From: Inia geoffrensis
Taxonomy: Eukaryota > Chordata > Mammalia > Artiodactyla > Iniidae
Direction: 5' to 3'
Length of the DNA: 64,000 nt
Assembly: GCA_036417435.1 (NCBI GenBank)
Contig: CM070918.1
Coordinates: 31,131,523-31,195,522, forward strand
Shown: piece after piece, positions 1 to 9,860 of the stretch
Numbering within the stretch: position 1 is the stretch's first letter
Layout: each line of letters opens with the position of its first letter
Notes under the pieces: model-generated
Told to the model about the DNA's origin: nothing
Seen by the model: the letters and a program-made list of their open reading frames with translations, nothing else
Databases searched by the model: none
Position numbers and translations under genes: made by a program

Positions 1-152
1 TACCAAGCCTTTGGACTGTGCTGGAACAAAACATTTATTTGAAATACACACGGATCATTCAGAGTTCTCGTCACGAGACTCCTTGATAGCAGGAAACCAG
101 ATGCCACTCCTTCTTTTTTAAGTCTGTGTCATCAGATGGCACAAAGTAGCTT
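1..152. other. Low-copy sequence, window start
   Basis: No repeat family or coding frame was recognised here. It is the left target flank of the first CHR-2 SINE. A TTTATT motif near 35-40 could be a reverse-strand polyadenylation signal, but nothing else supports a gene end. Confidence 0.4.
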
Positions 153-393
153 TTCGTTTTATTTATTTATTATTATTATTATTTTTTGCGGTACGCGGGC
201 CTCTCACTGTTGTGGCCTCTCCTGTTGCGGAGCACAGGCTCCGGACGCGCAGGCTCAGCGGCCATGGCTCACGGGCCCAGCCGCTCCACGGCATGTGGGA
301 TCTTCCCGGACCGGGGCACGAACCCGTGTGCCCCGCATCAGCAGGTGGACTCTCAACCACTGTGCCACCAGGGAAGCCCTATTCGTTTTATTT
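153..393 (-). mobile_element. CHR-2-type SINE, full length, with TSD
   Basis: On the minus strand the element starts GGGCTTCCCTGGTGG near 380 and runs through the Pol III B-box-like GGTTCG and the body GGAGCGGCTGGGCCCGTG to GCGTACCGCAAAAAA. Its AT-rich tail has become a TTA/TTATTA simple repeat at about 161-185. The target-site duplication TTCGTTTTATTT is present at 153-164 and 382-393. CHR SINEs are tRNA-derived, non-autonomous and mobilised by L1. Short open frames on both strands here are SINE artefacts. Confidence 0.95.
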
Positions 394-1225
394 TTGTGGT
401 GACTTCTGAAGGAATCATAGGCTTCTGTGTAGTGAAGTTAGCTCAAGATGCCTTCAGAATTTCTAGCAGCTATTGCTTGTTCCTTTGGTCATTGCTACAC
501 CAGCCCTTTGGTCTGGGTCAGCTGATCCAGGTGCTTCTCACGTTCTTTGGCACTCACTCTACCTACAAACATTTGTATGTTTGTTGTCAGATACACACAT
601 CTTCCAGAACACCATCTGACACTTTCTATGCTGCTTTTGTGACATTTATTTCTCTGCAACCACTGCTAGGATGAGCTTTCTAAAATATAGATCTGATCTT
701 GTCATTTCCTGCAACTGGAGACTTTGGTGTACTGGGAAGGGGCAAGAATAAATTGTCCCACTCCTTCCAGACAACAGTTTGGCATTAAGTAACAAAATTG
801 AAATGTTACATACTCCCCAAGCTCCATGTTTTGTCTTTTTGCTTAATTAACGGGTAATTTATTTTGTATATCAGTGAAGATATATGTACTTATAATACAT
901 ATGAGCTGCATTTTAATCTTAGAAACAAATTAAAAGTTTATCAATAGGAGATCATTAAATATAATGTGGTCTTTCCAAAATAATCAGATACTCAGCAGGC
1001 ATTAAACATGATGTCATAAACCACATGAAAAGATGTCCGTGACATGTTGATAAGTGAAAAAGCATGTCACAATACAGCCAGAGAAGTATAATTCCATTTT
1101 TTTTTAAACATCCCTTTCAATAAATGAAGAGGAGAAAAATGAGTACTTTGGAGTTTATTACAGACCAAGGTCATGACACCAGGAGGGAACGGACAATGAC
1201 ACATGGCAATACAGAAAGTTGGTTT
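394..1225. other. Mostly low-copy; old L2 and LINE fragments
   Basis: Bases 655-760 resemble the L2 body in plus orientation (GCTAGGATGAGCTTTCTAAAA followed by an AGATCTGATC-type motif). Bases 930-1110 resemble a decayed LINE 3' region, with the pattern GAT..TTAAATA..ATGTGG..AAGTGAAAAA..ATACAG. The rest is AT-rich with no coding frame I can support. Confidence 0.4.
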
Positions 1226-1471
1226 AAAACTAGGATGAGGGGCTTCCCTGGTGGGGCAGTGGTTGAGAGTCCACCTGCCAATGCAGGGGACACGGGTTCG
1301 TGCCCCGGTCCGGGAGGATCCCACATACCGCGGAGCGGCTGGGCCCGTGAGCCATGGCCGCTGAGCCTGCGCGTCCGGAGCCTGTGCTCCGCAACGGGAG
1401 AGGCCACAACAGTGAGAGGCCTGCGTATCGCAAAAAAAATAAAAATAAAAAAAAAAATAAAACTAGGATGA
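1226..1471 (+). mobile_element. CHR-2-type SINE, full length, with TSD
   Basis: The forward SINE runs from GGGGCTTCCCTGGTGGGGCAG at 1239 through GGGTTCGTGCC and GGAGCGGCTGGGCCCG to GCGTATCGCAAAAAAA, ending in an A/AAT tail near 1458. A 13-bp target-site duplication AAAACTAGGATGA lies at 1226-1238 and 1459-1471. The perfect duplication and near-consensus body indicate a young insertion. Confidence 0.96.
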
Positions 1472-1584
1472 TATTCCAATGAGTGGGGGGTGGGTTATGG
1501 ACTCAAAGTAAATGATGTTGCAATATTTGACAACTCATAAAGAATCCACAGAGAAAAACAACTATATAAAAATTCCCGATTTCA

Positions 1585-2530
1585 GATGTATCAAGATGGC
1601 AACATAGGAAGATGCTGAACTCACGTCCTCCCATGGACACAAGAAATCTATAACTACAAATGGAATAATTCCCTCAAAAAGAAACCTGAAAACTGGATGA
1701 ACAGAGCCTCCATAACAAAGTGTAAAAGGACAGCAGCAACATGAGTAGGAGAGGCAGTTATGGTCTCGCCATTAAAAAACCGCACCCCCTACCACTGTGA
1801 CTCACTTTGGGAGGAATCACAGAGGTACAGATCTTTTCCCCAAGGAGCAAGGGATTCAAGTTCCACATCAGATACCCAAACCCCTAGATCTCGTACAGGA
1901 GAGACAAAACTCCAAAACACCTGGCTTTGAAAACCAAGGAGGAATATGTCCAGAAAAAGTATAGAACTGCAGGTAACAGAAAACCCACTCTTAAAGGGCT
2001 TGCATGTAGACTCACTTGACCCAAAAACCAGTGCAAAAACACCAGATTAAAAAGCACATGGATCACAGGTGAACAGAACCCACTTACTAATCTTTAAGCA
2101 TCTGCTGGAGAGGCAGAAACCAATTGGGATGCTTCCTGTAGACTGAGACACTGGCTGGAGTCATTTCTGCAATCTCAGGTAACTTTGCTAATGCCAGCAC
2201 GGATGGGCACCATTCTGGAATTCTCCCTGTAACCTGTCAGTGACAGTGGGCACACTCTAGTGAGAGCCACCCCACTCTTGCCCCTCCACTGGGCTCTGCA
2301 GCCAGTTTGGGGGTCAGCCCCATGCACCAGTGCACAGCAGCACTGGCCATGGCCCTGCCACAACAGGAGCTCACATAGGGGACATACCTGGAACACCGGG
2401 CTCTAGTGGCCAGGTGGGATTCCACATCTGAGCCCTATAAAATATCTCCTAGATAAGCCCACTCCTTACAGACTGGAGAAAATAGTCGATTTACCTCATA
2501 TATAGACAAAAACACAGAGAATTAGGCAAA
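1585..2530 (+). mobile_element. L1 5' UTR (old mammalian L1)
   Basis: The segment opens with the L1-type head ATCAAGATGGCAACATAGGAAGA, followed by the usual text about ACTCACGTCCTCCCATGGACAC and CCTGAAAACTGGATGAACAGAGCC. It leads straight into an ORF1 remnant. The 5' head is rarely kept in mammalian L1 copies, since most are 5' truncated. It belongs with the adjacent ORF1, spacer and ORF2 tail as one insertion. Confidence 0.8.
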
Positions 2531-3435
2531 ATGAGGAGACAAAGGAATATGCTTCAATCAAAAGAAGAAGATAAAACCTCAGAAAAAGAACTAAATGAAA
2601 CAGAGATAAGCTATCTACCCAATAAAGAGTTCAAAGTAATGGTCATACAGATGCTCACCGAACTTGGGAGAAGAATGAATGAACACAGTGAGAACTTCAA
2701 AAAAGAGATAAAAAATATAAGAAAATATCAAACAGAAATTAAAACTCAGCTGAGAAATATACTCAGGGGTTCAACAGCAGAATGGGTGATGTAGAAGAGA
2801 CTGAATCTGGAGTGAGCTGGAAGACAAAACTATGGAACTCACCCACACAGAGCGGCAAAAAAAATTAAATAAATAGCAATTTTAAAAAGTGAAGATGTCT
2901 TAAGAGACTTTTGGGACAACACCAAGCATTATAGGGGCCCAAGGGGGAAGAGAGAGAGAAAAGGCAAGAGAAATTATTTGGAGAAATAGTGGCTGAAAAC
3001 TTCTCTCATCTGGGGAAGGAAACAAATATCCAGGTCCAGGAAGCCCAGAGAGTTCCAAAGAAGATAAACTCAAAGAGACGCACACCAAGACACATTATAA
3101 TTAAAATGGTAAAAGTTAAGGATACAGGTAAAATCCTAAAAGCAACAAGAGAAAAACAACTTGTTATGTACAAGGGGAAACCCCATAAGGCTATCAGACT
3201 TTTCAACAGAAACTTTACAGGCCAGAAGGGAGTGGCATGACATATTCAAAGTGTGAAGGGAAAAAAAACAAAACAAACAAACAAACAAAAAAACGCTCTA
3301 ACCAAGATTCCCTACCCAGCAAGGTTATCATTCAGAATTGAAGGAGAGATCAAGAGTTTCCCAGATAAGCAAAAGCTAAAGGAGTTCATCACCACTAAAA
3401 TGGCACTACAAGAAATATTAAAGGGATTTCTTTAA
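2531..3435 (+). pseudogene. L1 ORF1 (ORF1p) remnant
   Basis: This is a decayed L1 ORF1, which encodes the RNA-binding, chaperone-like protein of the L1 particle. The ATG frame at 2531-2794 gives an 88-residue coiled-coil segment (NKEFKVMVIQMLTEL, MNEHSENFKKEIKNIRKYQ) ending in a stop. A second stretch at 2989-3240 has RNA-binding and C-terminal hallmarks ([25 protein letters not shown]). A third at 3253-3435 carries YPARLSFRIEGEIKSF and KLKEFITTKMALQEILK. At least one frameshift near 3180-3190, internal stops and an AAAC-rich expansion at about 3258-3292 make it non-functional. About 300 codons remain, against roughly 340 in typical mammalian ORF1p. Confidence 0.88.
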
Positions 3436-3765
3436 GCTGGAAAAAGGGCACTAGTTAATAATAAGAAAACATCCAAAATTTAAAATCTCAGTGGAAAAGG
3501 TAGATATAAGCACTTGTAAAGCAGGCATGAAGGTTAAAAGAAAAAAAAATAGTAAAAATAACAAAAAGTACAAAAGTTAGTTAGGGATGCATAAAGTAGA
3601 AAGATATGAAATGTATCATCAAAAGTATAAAACATGGGAAGGGGAGTAAAAAAAAAGCTTTGGAATGGGTTCAAATTTAAGTTGCTACCAGCTTGAAATG
3701 GGCTACCAGTTACCTAGGATGCTGAATGAGAATCTCATGGTAACTACAAGGAAAAAACATTATTG
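3436..3765 (+). mobile_element. L1 inter-ORF spacer
   Basis: A-rich sequence matches the spacer that normally separates ORF1 and ORF2 in old mammalian L1s: AAGGTTAAAAGAAAAAAAAATAG, AGTATAAAACATGGGAAGG, AAGTTGCTACCAGCTTGAAATG and CTCATGGTAACTACAAGG. It ends where ORF2 should begin, but the sequence jumps instead to the far 3' end of ORF2. Confidence 0.65.
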
Positions 3766-4246
3766 AAAAGACAAGAAGTAACAAACGATGGAGAGGATGA
3801 GGAGAAAGGGAACCCTGGTATGCTGTTGGTGGGACTGTAAATTGGTATAGCCACTATGAAAAACAGTATTGAGATTTCTTAAAAAATTAAAAATAGAACT
3901 ACCATATGATTTGGCAGTTCCAATCTTGGGCATTTATCTGAAGAATATGAAAACACTAATTAGAAAAGATATATAAACCCCTATGTTCATTGTAGCATTA
4001 TTTATAACATCCAAGGTATAGAAACAAAGTAAGTGTCCATTGACAGATGAATGAACAAAGAAGATGTGGTATGTCTACTCAATAGAATACTACTCAACCA
4101 TAAAAAAGAATGAAATCCTGCCTTTTGCAACAACATGGATGGAACTTGAAGGTATTATGCTAAGTGAAATAAGTCAGACAAAGACAAATACTGTACAATT
4201 TCACCGATATATGGAATCTAAAAACAAAGCAAAACAAAGCAAATGA
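3766..4246 (+). pseudogene. L1 ORF2 C-terminal remnant
   Basis: Only the C-terminal part of L1 ORF2 remains. The DNA includes GATGGAGAGGATGAGGAGAAA and AACCCTGGTATGCTGTTGGTGGG, and the last frame reads WYVYSIEYYSTIKKNEILPF then MLSEISQTK, ending in a stop at 4244-4246. The endonuclease and reverse-transcriptase domains, about 3 kb, are absent. ORF2p is the L1 replicase, so this copy cannot move itself. Confidence 0.88.
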
Positions 4247-4440
4247 ATAAACAAAAGCAAACTCATAGATTTTGAGATCAGATTAGTGGTTACCAGAGGG
4301 GAAGAGTGTTGGGGGAATGGGTGAATGGGTGAAGGGGTTCAACTTTATGATGGTGATGGTAACCAATTTATGGTGGTGATTACTTTGCAGTGTATATAGA
4401 TGTCGACTTATAATGCTATGCACCAGAAAATTACATATAA
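4247..4440 (+). mobile_element. L1 3' UTR
   Basis: This follows the ORF2 stop and carries the L1 3' UTR pattern of old families: AACTCATAGATTTTGAGATC, GATTAGTGGTTACCAGAGGGG and GGGTGAATGGGTGAAGG, then GGTAACC and an AAA-rich end. No clear target-site duplication was found, as expected for an old copy. Confidence 0.75.
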
Positions 4441-5130
4441 AAAATTCCAGAGAAACATATAAAATCTTAATATGAAAAGCATATGTATTCTGTGTATATT
4501 TTATATGCACGTGCATGCCCACATGTACACATACACATACACAAACACAGATAGATTTGCCAGCATTGAAACGAAAAATCTTCAGTATGACATGAAACAC
4601 AAAAATGAAATGACAAGTGATAGACTGGGAAAATACATTTTCAATGAATATCATCAACAGATGGCAGATAAAATCATACGAAAAATGCATTAACTCAATA
4701 GAGAAAAATGAACCAGAAAGGCTATGTATTGTCACTTCATAGAAGAGGAAGTTCAAAAGACCAATCAACACACGAAAAGAAGCTCAACACTCTTAATAAA
4801 ACAGAAAGTGCAAATTTAAAAGCATCTAGTTATGATTTCACACTCATCCAAATGACAAAAATTATAAAGCCTGTCAGTACCAAGTGGTGGTGAATATGTG
4901 GAGAGACAGGAACTCTTACACACCACTGATCAGAACTGCTCCACATTATTTAGTAATTTGGAAATAGCCACTAACGTTGAAGATAAGTACAGACTACAAC
5001 CCAGCAGTTCCATTTGTTGGTACATATCTTAAAGAGATTCATACAAATGCACGAGGAGACAAGAACTAGGATATTCATGGTTAATGAGAATAAAGAAATA
5101 AAAGGATCTTAAATGTCCATCAACAGTGTA
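4441..5130 (+). mobile_element. CA-rich stretch and old L1 ORF2 fragment
   Basis: Bases 4500-4555 are CA/TG-rich. From about 4620 the text resembles a very diverged L1 ORF2 3' part: an ATTAACTCAATAG-type segment, AAGAAGCTCAACACTC, CTAGTTATGATTTCACACTC, GGTGAATATGTGGAGAGAC, AACTCTTACACACC, and CCAGCAGTTCCATTTGTTGG near 5000. Many stops interrupt every frame. Confidence 0.6.
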
Positions 5131-5134
5131 CTAG

Positions 5135-5545
5135 ATCTACAGCAGTGGTGTTTACACCATGGAAACACAGGCTCTAGTTCAAATCCAAGCTATGCCATTT
5201 ACTAACAGTACAATGAAGAACTTAGCTGCTCTGTGCCTTACATTTCTCATCTGTAAACAGGGACAATAAATGTATAGTGTATATATACACTATAGTGTAT
5301 ATATAGGTACACACACACATATATATAGTGTATATATGTATACATATATAGTGCATATATGTGTATATATATAATGTATAGTGTATATATATATGTGTGT
5401 GTATATATATATACGTATATATATATATATACACTAGATACTATATACACTGGTATATATATATAAATCTTAATGAGGATTAATGCGTTAGGTATATAAA
5501 ACACTTAGAAGGATGCATGGCACCTAGTCTTATGTATTATTTACT
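5135..5545 (+). mobile_element. MIR split by a TA-rich array
   Basis: The left part (5135-5262) shows the MIR core (GTTCAAATCCAAGCTATGCC, TTTCTCATCTGTAAACAGGG). The right part (5467-5545) shows its 3' section (GAGGATTAATGCGTTAG, AAACACTTAGAAGGATGCATGGCACCTAG, TATTATTTACTATTATC). The two halves are collinear in consensus order and are separated by about 200 bp of TA/TG/CA array. Confidence 0.8.
5263..5466. repeat. TA/CA-rich array with perfect palindrome
   Basis: A compound microsatellite is built of TA, GTATA and CACA units. It includes a perfect 22-bp palindrome at 5273-5294 (half-site TATAGTGTATA) and further imperfect inverted repeats. Tyrosine/isoleucine-rich open frames on the minus strand are artefacts of this array. 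Confidence 0.95.
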
Positions 5546-5830
5546 ATTATCATTATAGAATACTCAAAGAAAAAATGAAACCACCAGATCTTCATGCATC
5601 AACGTGGCTAAATATCAGAAACTCAGTGTTGAGAGCAAAAAGCAATTTGTAAACTGATACATATTGCATGGTACAGTAGGAAAACATCTATGTCATCTTT
5701 TAAAAAGCACATAAAACAGCATTATTTCTTGCTACGGCAATATCTATAGAATAAAAGTATCAGAATATACATAGACAATTTCAGTTCTGTGCTCAGTTCT
5801 GGATAGAAATAGGCTAAATAAGAAAGGGTA
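5546..5830 (+). mobile_element. Probable old LINE 3' fragment
   Basis: The text CATCAACGTGGCTAAATATCAGAAA, then GTTGAGAGCAAAAAGCAA and TGATACATATTGCATGG, resembles the 3' region of very old L1-type elements in plus orientation. It is heavily diverged, so only weakly supported. It forms the left flank of the next SINE. Confidence 0.45.
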
Positions 5831-6015
5831 GGGCTTCCCTGGTGGCACAGTGGTTGAGAGTCCGCCTGCCGATGCAGGGGACACGGGTTCACGCCCCGAT
5901 CCGGGAAGATCCCACATGCCGTGGAGCGGCTGGGCCCATGAGCCATGGCCGCTAAGCCTGCGCGTCCGGAGCCTGTGTTCCGCAACGGGAGAGGCCACAG
6001 TAGTGAGAGGCCCAT
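5831..6015 (+). mobile_element. CHR-2-type SINE, 3' truncated
   Basis: The body is near consensus from GGGCTTCCCTGGTGGCACAG through GGAGCGGCTGGGCCCATG to GAGAGGCCACAGTAGTGAGAGGCCC. It then stops: the usual GCGTACCGC and A-tail are missing, and CATTATTTTATTTCC follows. No target-site duplication is evident. A deletion across the tail after insertion is the simplest reading. Confidence 0.92.
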
Positions 6016-6109
6016 TATTTTATTTCCTCTGAAAAAAATCTGAAGCAAAAAAATTCTTAAGAATTGTAAAATTTGGGTAGTGAGCATACAGGAGCCTATG
6101 TTATTTTCC

Positions 6110-6640
6110 AAACTTTTTTAAGTTCAACTCCTTTGTTTTGAAACAATTATAGATTCACATTCAGTTGTAAGAAATAGTATAGAGATATCCCATGGATTCT
6201 TTTGGCTTTTTTTTAAACTCAGCATAACACTCTAGAGATTCATCCAGGTTGTTGACCGCATCCCTAGCTCATTTTTATTCCTGAGTAGCATTCCATGGTA
6301 TGGATGTATCAGTGTTTGTTTAACCATTCACCCAGTGAAGTATATTTGGGTTGTTTTGGGGTTTTGGGTGTTATGAATAAAGCTGCTATAAACATTATGT
6401 ACAGGTTTTTGTGTGAACATAAGTATTTATTAATCTTGGAAAAGTGTACAGGAGTGCAATTACGGGTCATATGATATTTGCATGTTTAGCTTTTTAAAGG
6501 AACTACCAAACTGTTTTTCAGAGTCATTTCACATTTTCACCACCACTCTATGAGTGATTTAGTTTTTCCACTTCCTCACTGGTATTTGGTGTTGTCACTC
6601 TTATTTTATGTGATATTGTGATTTATAATAAGAAATATTT
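6110..6640 (-). mobile_element. Antisense L1 3' region
   Basis: This is the reverse complement of an L1 ORF2 end and 3' UTR. Marks are TCATCCAGGTTGTTGACCGCAT, GAGTAGCATTCCATGGTATGG, ACCATTCACCCAGTGAAG, AATAAAGCTGCTATAAACAT and TTTTTAAAGGAACTACCAAACTG. It is old and diverged; no frame is intact. Confidence 0.8.
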
Positions 6641-6904
6641 AGTCGGTCTTTGTCCCCATTTCTGGCACAGAGCTCCTAAAATTCTTGGAATTTCCTAAGT
6701 GATGAGAGTGATCAAGGTGTCCCTTGTTATGTTAGTGAGGTAACTTTCGGACCACACCTAAGGATGGGAACTGGTTGCCAGGAGAACCAACCATGTAATT
6801 AGAGGGTTGGAATTTTCAGTCCCCACCCCTGACCCTGAGGGAGGGGAGAGAAACCAGAGGTTGAATCATCACCAATGACCAATGATTTTACATTTAACTG
6901 TGTG
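6641..6904. mobile_element. Unclassified interspersed repeat
   Basis: The stretch CTAAAATTCTTGGAATTTCC, GGATGGGAACTGGTTGCCAGG, GAGGGTTGGAATTTTCAGTCC and AATGACCAATGATTTTACAT reads like a widespread mammalian repeat (LTR-type or DNA-type). I cannot name its family with confidence. Confidence 0.4.
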
Positions 6905-7215
6905 ATTCATTGTTTTCTTGAATTTTTAATTTTTTATTGAGATATAATTCACAGACCATAAAATTCACTGTTTTAGAGTGTATGATTTAGTAGTTTTTAG
7001 CATGCTCACAAGATTGTGCAACCTCTACCACCACCTAGTTTCAGAACATTTTCATCCCTCCAAAATGAGACCTCATACCCACTAGCAGTCAATCCCCATT
7101 CTCCTCCCCTCTGCCACCCCCTGGCAACCACTAATCTGCTTTCTTTCTCTATGGATTTGCCTATTCTGAACATTTCATACAAATGGAATCATACAGTATA
7201 TAACCTTTTGTATCT
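6905..7215 (-). mobile_element. Antisense L1 3' UTR and poly(A) end
   Basis: Read on the minus strand, this is the L1 3' end: CAGATTAGTGGTTGCCAGG, then TGAAAATGTTCTGAAAC, GGTTGCACAATCTTGTGAG, and GTGAATTATATCTCAATAAA followed by an A-rich tail at 6905-6930. This is the standard terminus of an older mammalian L1. Its 5' side in element orientation meets L1 5' UTR sequence across a short tandem duplication. Confidence 0.85.
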
Positions 7216-7270
7216 GTTGGATGCTGGTTTGTTATTGTTTGTATCTGTTTGGATGCTGGTTTGTTATTGT
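7209..7270. repeat. 31-bp tandem duplication at an L1 junction
   Basis: Two adjacent copies of a 30-31 bp unit (TGTATCTGTTGGATGCTGGT plus TTGTTATTGT) occupy 7209-7238 and 7240-7270. They differ by one inserted T. The first bases of the unit still match the L1 3' region, so the duplication includes the junction itself. Confidence 0.93.
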
Positions 7271-8205
7271 TAGATGAGGGTAGGAGTCCACGTTCTCCAT
7301 TTGGCCGCCATTGACCTCTGAGTCTATAGGTGCATGTGTGCGTGGGGACTCCCAGTGACTACCGGGTGGGAGTGGCAGTTCCAGCTCTTTACTAGACCTT
7401 CGCTGATAACCTCTATGGCTGGGAGGGTGACAGCGCCTTGTTACTGCTTCCCACACGGTCTCCGCTGACATCCCACTGGAGCAGGTTGGCCTCCTTACAG
7501 CAGCAATGCAGCGGGAAAAGTCCTGACTCTCCACTAGGCCTCTTCTGATACCATCCCAGAGGGGAGTGTTCCCTTATTGCTGAATAAAGAAACAAGTTCT
7601 CTATGTGGTCCCCACTGACGTTGTAGTGGGGCAGGGAGAGGGCAGCTCCTTACCCCCTGGCAAGGATGAAAGTCCTGGCTCCCTGCTTTGTATTCTCTGA
7701 CATCATCCCTGCAGGAATATTGGGGTGCCTCATTCCAGCCACCTAAGTTCCTTATTTGGCCTTTGCTGGGTGGAGTGGGACCACGTTTTATTCTTTGCTT
7801 TCGTTTTTTGGGGTTTTTTGTTTGTTTGTTATTTTCTGCCGTGTTTGGCTCGAGTAGAGTGGTTATTCTCTAGAAGTTTTCCTGTCTTAGAGGAAAACTA
7901 AGATCCCCTTTCCTGATCCCTTGGCTAGAGAGAGCAATTTTGTTTGATCTGTACCATTGACGATTCAAGTGTGCCGGCTCCTCCAGCTTTGAGTCTGGGA
8001 TGTATAAAGGCAACAAGAAAGCCCGGGGAACTCATCACTACGTTGTTCCCCCGGTCCCAAAGTCTCTAGCCAGTCTGCCTTCTCCTTTCTATCTTTTACA
8101 GTCCTCTTATGTAGGTTTTACATATAATGTCTGAGGTTTTTTTTTAGTTGTACTGTCAGGAGGGATTGGGGATAGTACGTCCACGCCATCTTCCTTGAAG
8201 GAGAA
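7271..8205 (-). mobile_element. Antisense L1 5' UTR with degenerate repeats
   Basis: The minus strand begins at about 8201 with GGAAGATGGCGTGGACGTAC, the L1 5' head, and runs about 930 bp. Inside, motifs such as CTGACATCATCCC / CTGATACCATCCC / CTGACATCCCACTGG, AGTCCTGGCTCCC / AGTCCTGACTCTCC and CTCCTTAC recur every 80-100 bp or so, forming decayed tandem units. No ORF1 follows. Confidence 0.7.
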
Positions 8206-9275
8206 AATGGTCCACTTTTACCAAAATATATTTCAAATATTTTATGATTAAAATAAGTTCTTAAAAATGAATAGGAATTTGGGGGAGGGGGGTTACCTAC
8301 TAGGTGGGGAAAACAACAGTGAATATGATGAAAGTAGAGAAAAAGGCTGAGTCACAGAGCCAGCAACAGAAAAACACATGAAAGAGGGAACTGGTGAAGA
8401 GTTTCCAGTAATAGAAACTGACAAAGTAAGAACCATTTAAAGCATGGCTGGATTTTGAAGACTTGGGAAATACACGAAGAATGCCCTTTAATGGATCGCC
8501 TCCACGGCAGAAACATGGGCATCCCCTTGCCCTTTTAGGATGGACTTTAACCTCTCTCCTCACCCTTTTGGAGTAACAAAAATGACAGAAATAGCTGAAT
8601 TCATCGTATTATTTGAGGGTGACCCCTTCTCGCCCCAGAGGTCAAGCTTTGGCTTGCCCGTCTGATTAGGACATTCCATAATTTTTGAACTTATCTCCAG
8701 GCCCTTTCCATTAATTAGTCCAGCACTAGCAGGTCCTTGAAGAGGAAAAACCAGTGCTGAGGGCGCTCAAATCCCTCGGTGGAGATTAGGAAACGAGATA
8801 AGGAAGGGAAGCTTTTAACAACATGACAGTCACCCAGCCAGCCCCAGAGAGGCAGCCGTCTGAAATCTGAGAGGAGTCAAGCTGCGTGAGCAAAGCAAAC
8901 AAACAAAAATACCTCTGTGACGCTTGGATTTTGTAAAGCGCAAATATCTGGTGTTGAATCTGCCTGGCCAGGCCAGACAGGACAGTGTTAAATTGCCTTC
9001 TATTCTTGGGCCAACTTAACCTGTTATTGCTAAGCCTGCCTTCATGGGAGCCTTTGAAATCAGACCTGGATGCATAAGGAAGTTATACTGGCCTATATTT
9101 GGTGAACTCTGAATCAATGGAAGGGGCTTAAGGTTAAGTGAACCTACCTCAAACTGGGTGAGCTCTAGAGGAACCTCTACCAGCTGAACAGTGCAGGGAG
9201 AGGACTCTTCAAAGTCTGTGGAGGTCAAACCGGTGGCATCTCTGAGACCAAACCCTTTCCACTTTCCACGGATTC
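8206..9275. other. Low-copy sequence, possible conserved block
   Basis: No repeat family was recognised. The part 8560-9080 has balanced composition and short motif-like words (CTGATTAGG, CCATTAATTAG, GAACGAGATAAGG-like GATA text, TGCGTGAGC). No coding frame is convincing. Whether it is conserved needs alignment. Confidence 0.35.
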
Positions 9276-9477
9276 AAGGAGGTGATAACCAACAAGGTCC
9301 TACTGTAGAGCACAGGGAACTCTACTCAATATTCTGTGATAACTTATATGAGAAAAGAATCTGAAAAAGAATGGCTATATGTATATGTATAACTGAGTCA
9401 CTTGGCTGTACACCTGAAACTAACACAACATTGTAAATCAACTATACTCCAATACAGTGGAAAAAAAAAAGGAGGTG
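9276..9477 (+). mobile_element. Young L1 3' end, 5' truncated, with TSD
   Basis: A cetartiodactyl-type L1 3' UTR terminus: TACTGTAGAGCACAGGGAACTC, CTGAGTCACTTGGCTGTACACC, ACACAACATTGTAAATCAAC and CTATACTCCAATA with an A tail. The target-site duplication AAGGAGGTG lies at 9276-9284 and 9469-9477, so the insert is only about 184 bp. Confidence 0.93.
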
Positions 9478-9690
9478 GCATGGGACAAAGGTGAAGCCCA
9501 CGGCCTTGGACACACTCAACTTCTGCCATTGACCAGCTGGGTGACATTGGGGATTGACCCTGTCCCTCCAGCTTCAGTTTTCTCTTCCCTAAAATGGAAA
9601 ATAATAGTGGAACCACACTCACAGTTTCGTGGTGAAGATTACATGGGAAGTGTCCAATGAACAGTAGTGGCTATTATTTTGAACACCATT
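9478..9690 (+). mobile_element. MIR fragment
   Basis: Diverged MIR text in plus orientation: TTCTGCCATTGACCAGCTGGGTGACATTGGG, CAGTTTTCTCTTCCCTAAAATGG, GTGAAGATTACATG and TGGCTATTATT. The TSD of the young L1 at 9285-9468 lies at its edge. Confidence 0.7.
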
Positions 9691-9749
9691 GGTCTAATAG
9701 AATATTCACGGAAAACTGGAAAGAGCCTTTTAAAACTGAGAAAGTTTCC

Positions 9750-9860
9750 TTCTCATTTTAGAGAAGGGATAGCTGAGACTCCAAGATAATTAATTGCCTG
9801 TGACCCCCTCAAGGTCACCTGGCTGGTTAGAGGCTGAGCTGCCCCAACCACACCAATCTT
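9750..9860 (-). mobile_element. MIR fragment, antisense
   Basis: Weak antisense MIR text: CATTTTAGAGAAGGGATAGCTGAGACTCC, then CAAGGTCACCTGGCTGGTTAG. It matches the reversed MIR core (fraction 'aggaaactgagg...ggtcacacagctagt'). Confidence 0.5.

Noticed and set aside
1..120. 3' end of a processed gene copy (reverse poly(A) signal TTTATT)
   Set aside because: Only a motif; no reverse-strand coding match or poly(T) tract at the expected place.
186..674. 162-residue open frame on the plus strand
   Set aside because: Its first half is the antisense of a CHR-2 SINE (the same peptide text recurs at each antisense copy). No gene context.
3240..3300. Possible independent small ORF with AAAC repeat
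   Set aside because: This is L1 ORF1 sequence disturbed by an AAAC expansion, not a separate gene.
4283..4771. 162-residue minus-strand frame with hydrophobic parts
   Set aside because: It is the reverse of an L1 3' UTR plus a CA-rich tract (CVCVCVC run). Low complexity, not a membrane protein.
5222..5504. Tyrosine/isoleucine-rich frames
   Set aside because: Entirely the TA/TG array; a translation artefact.
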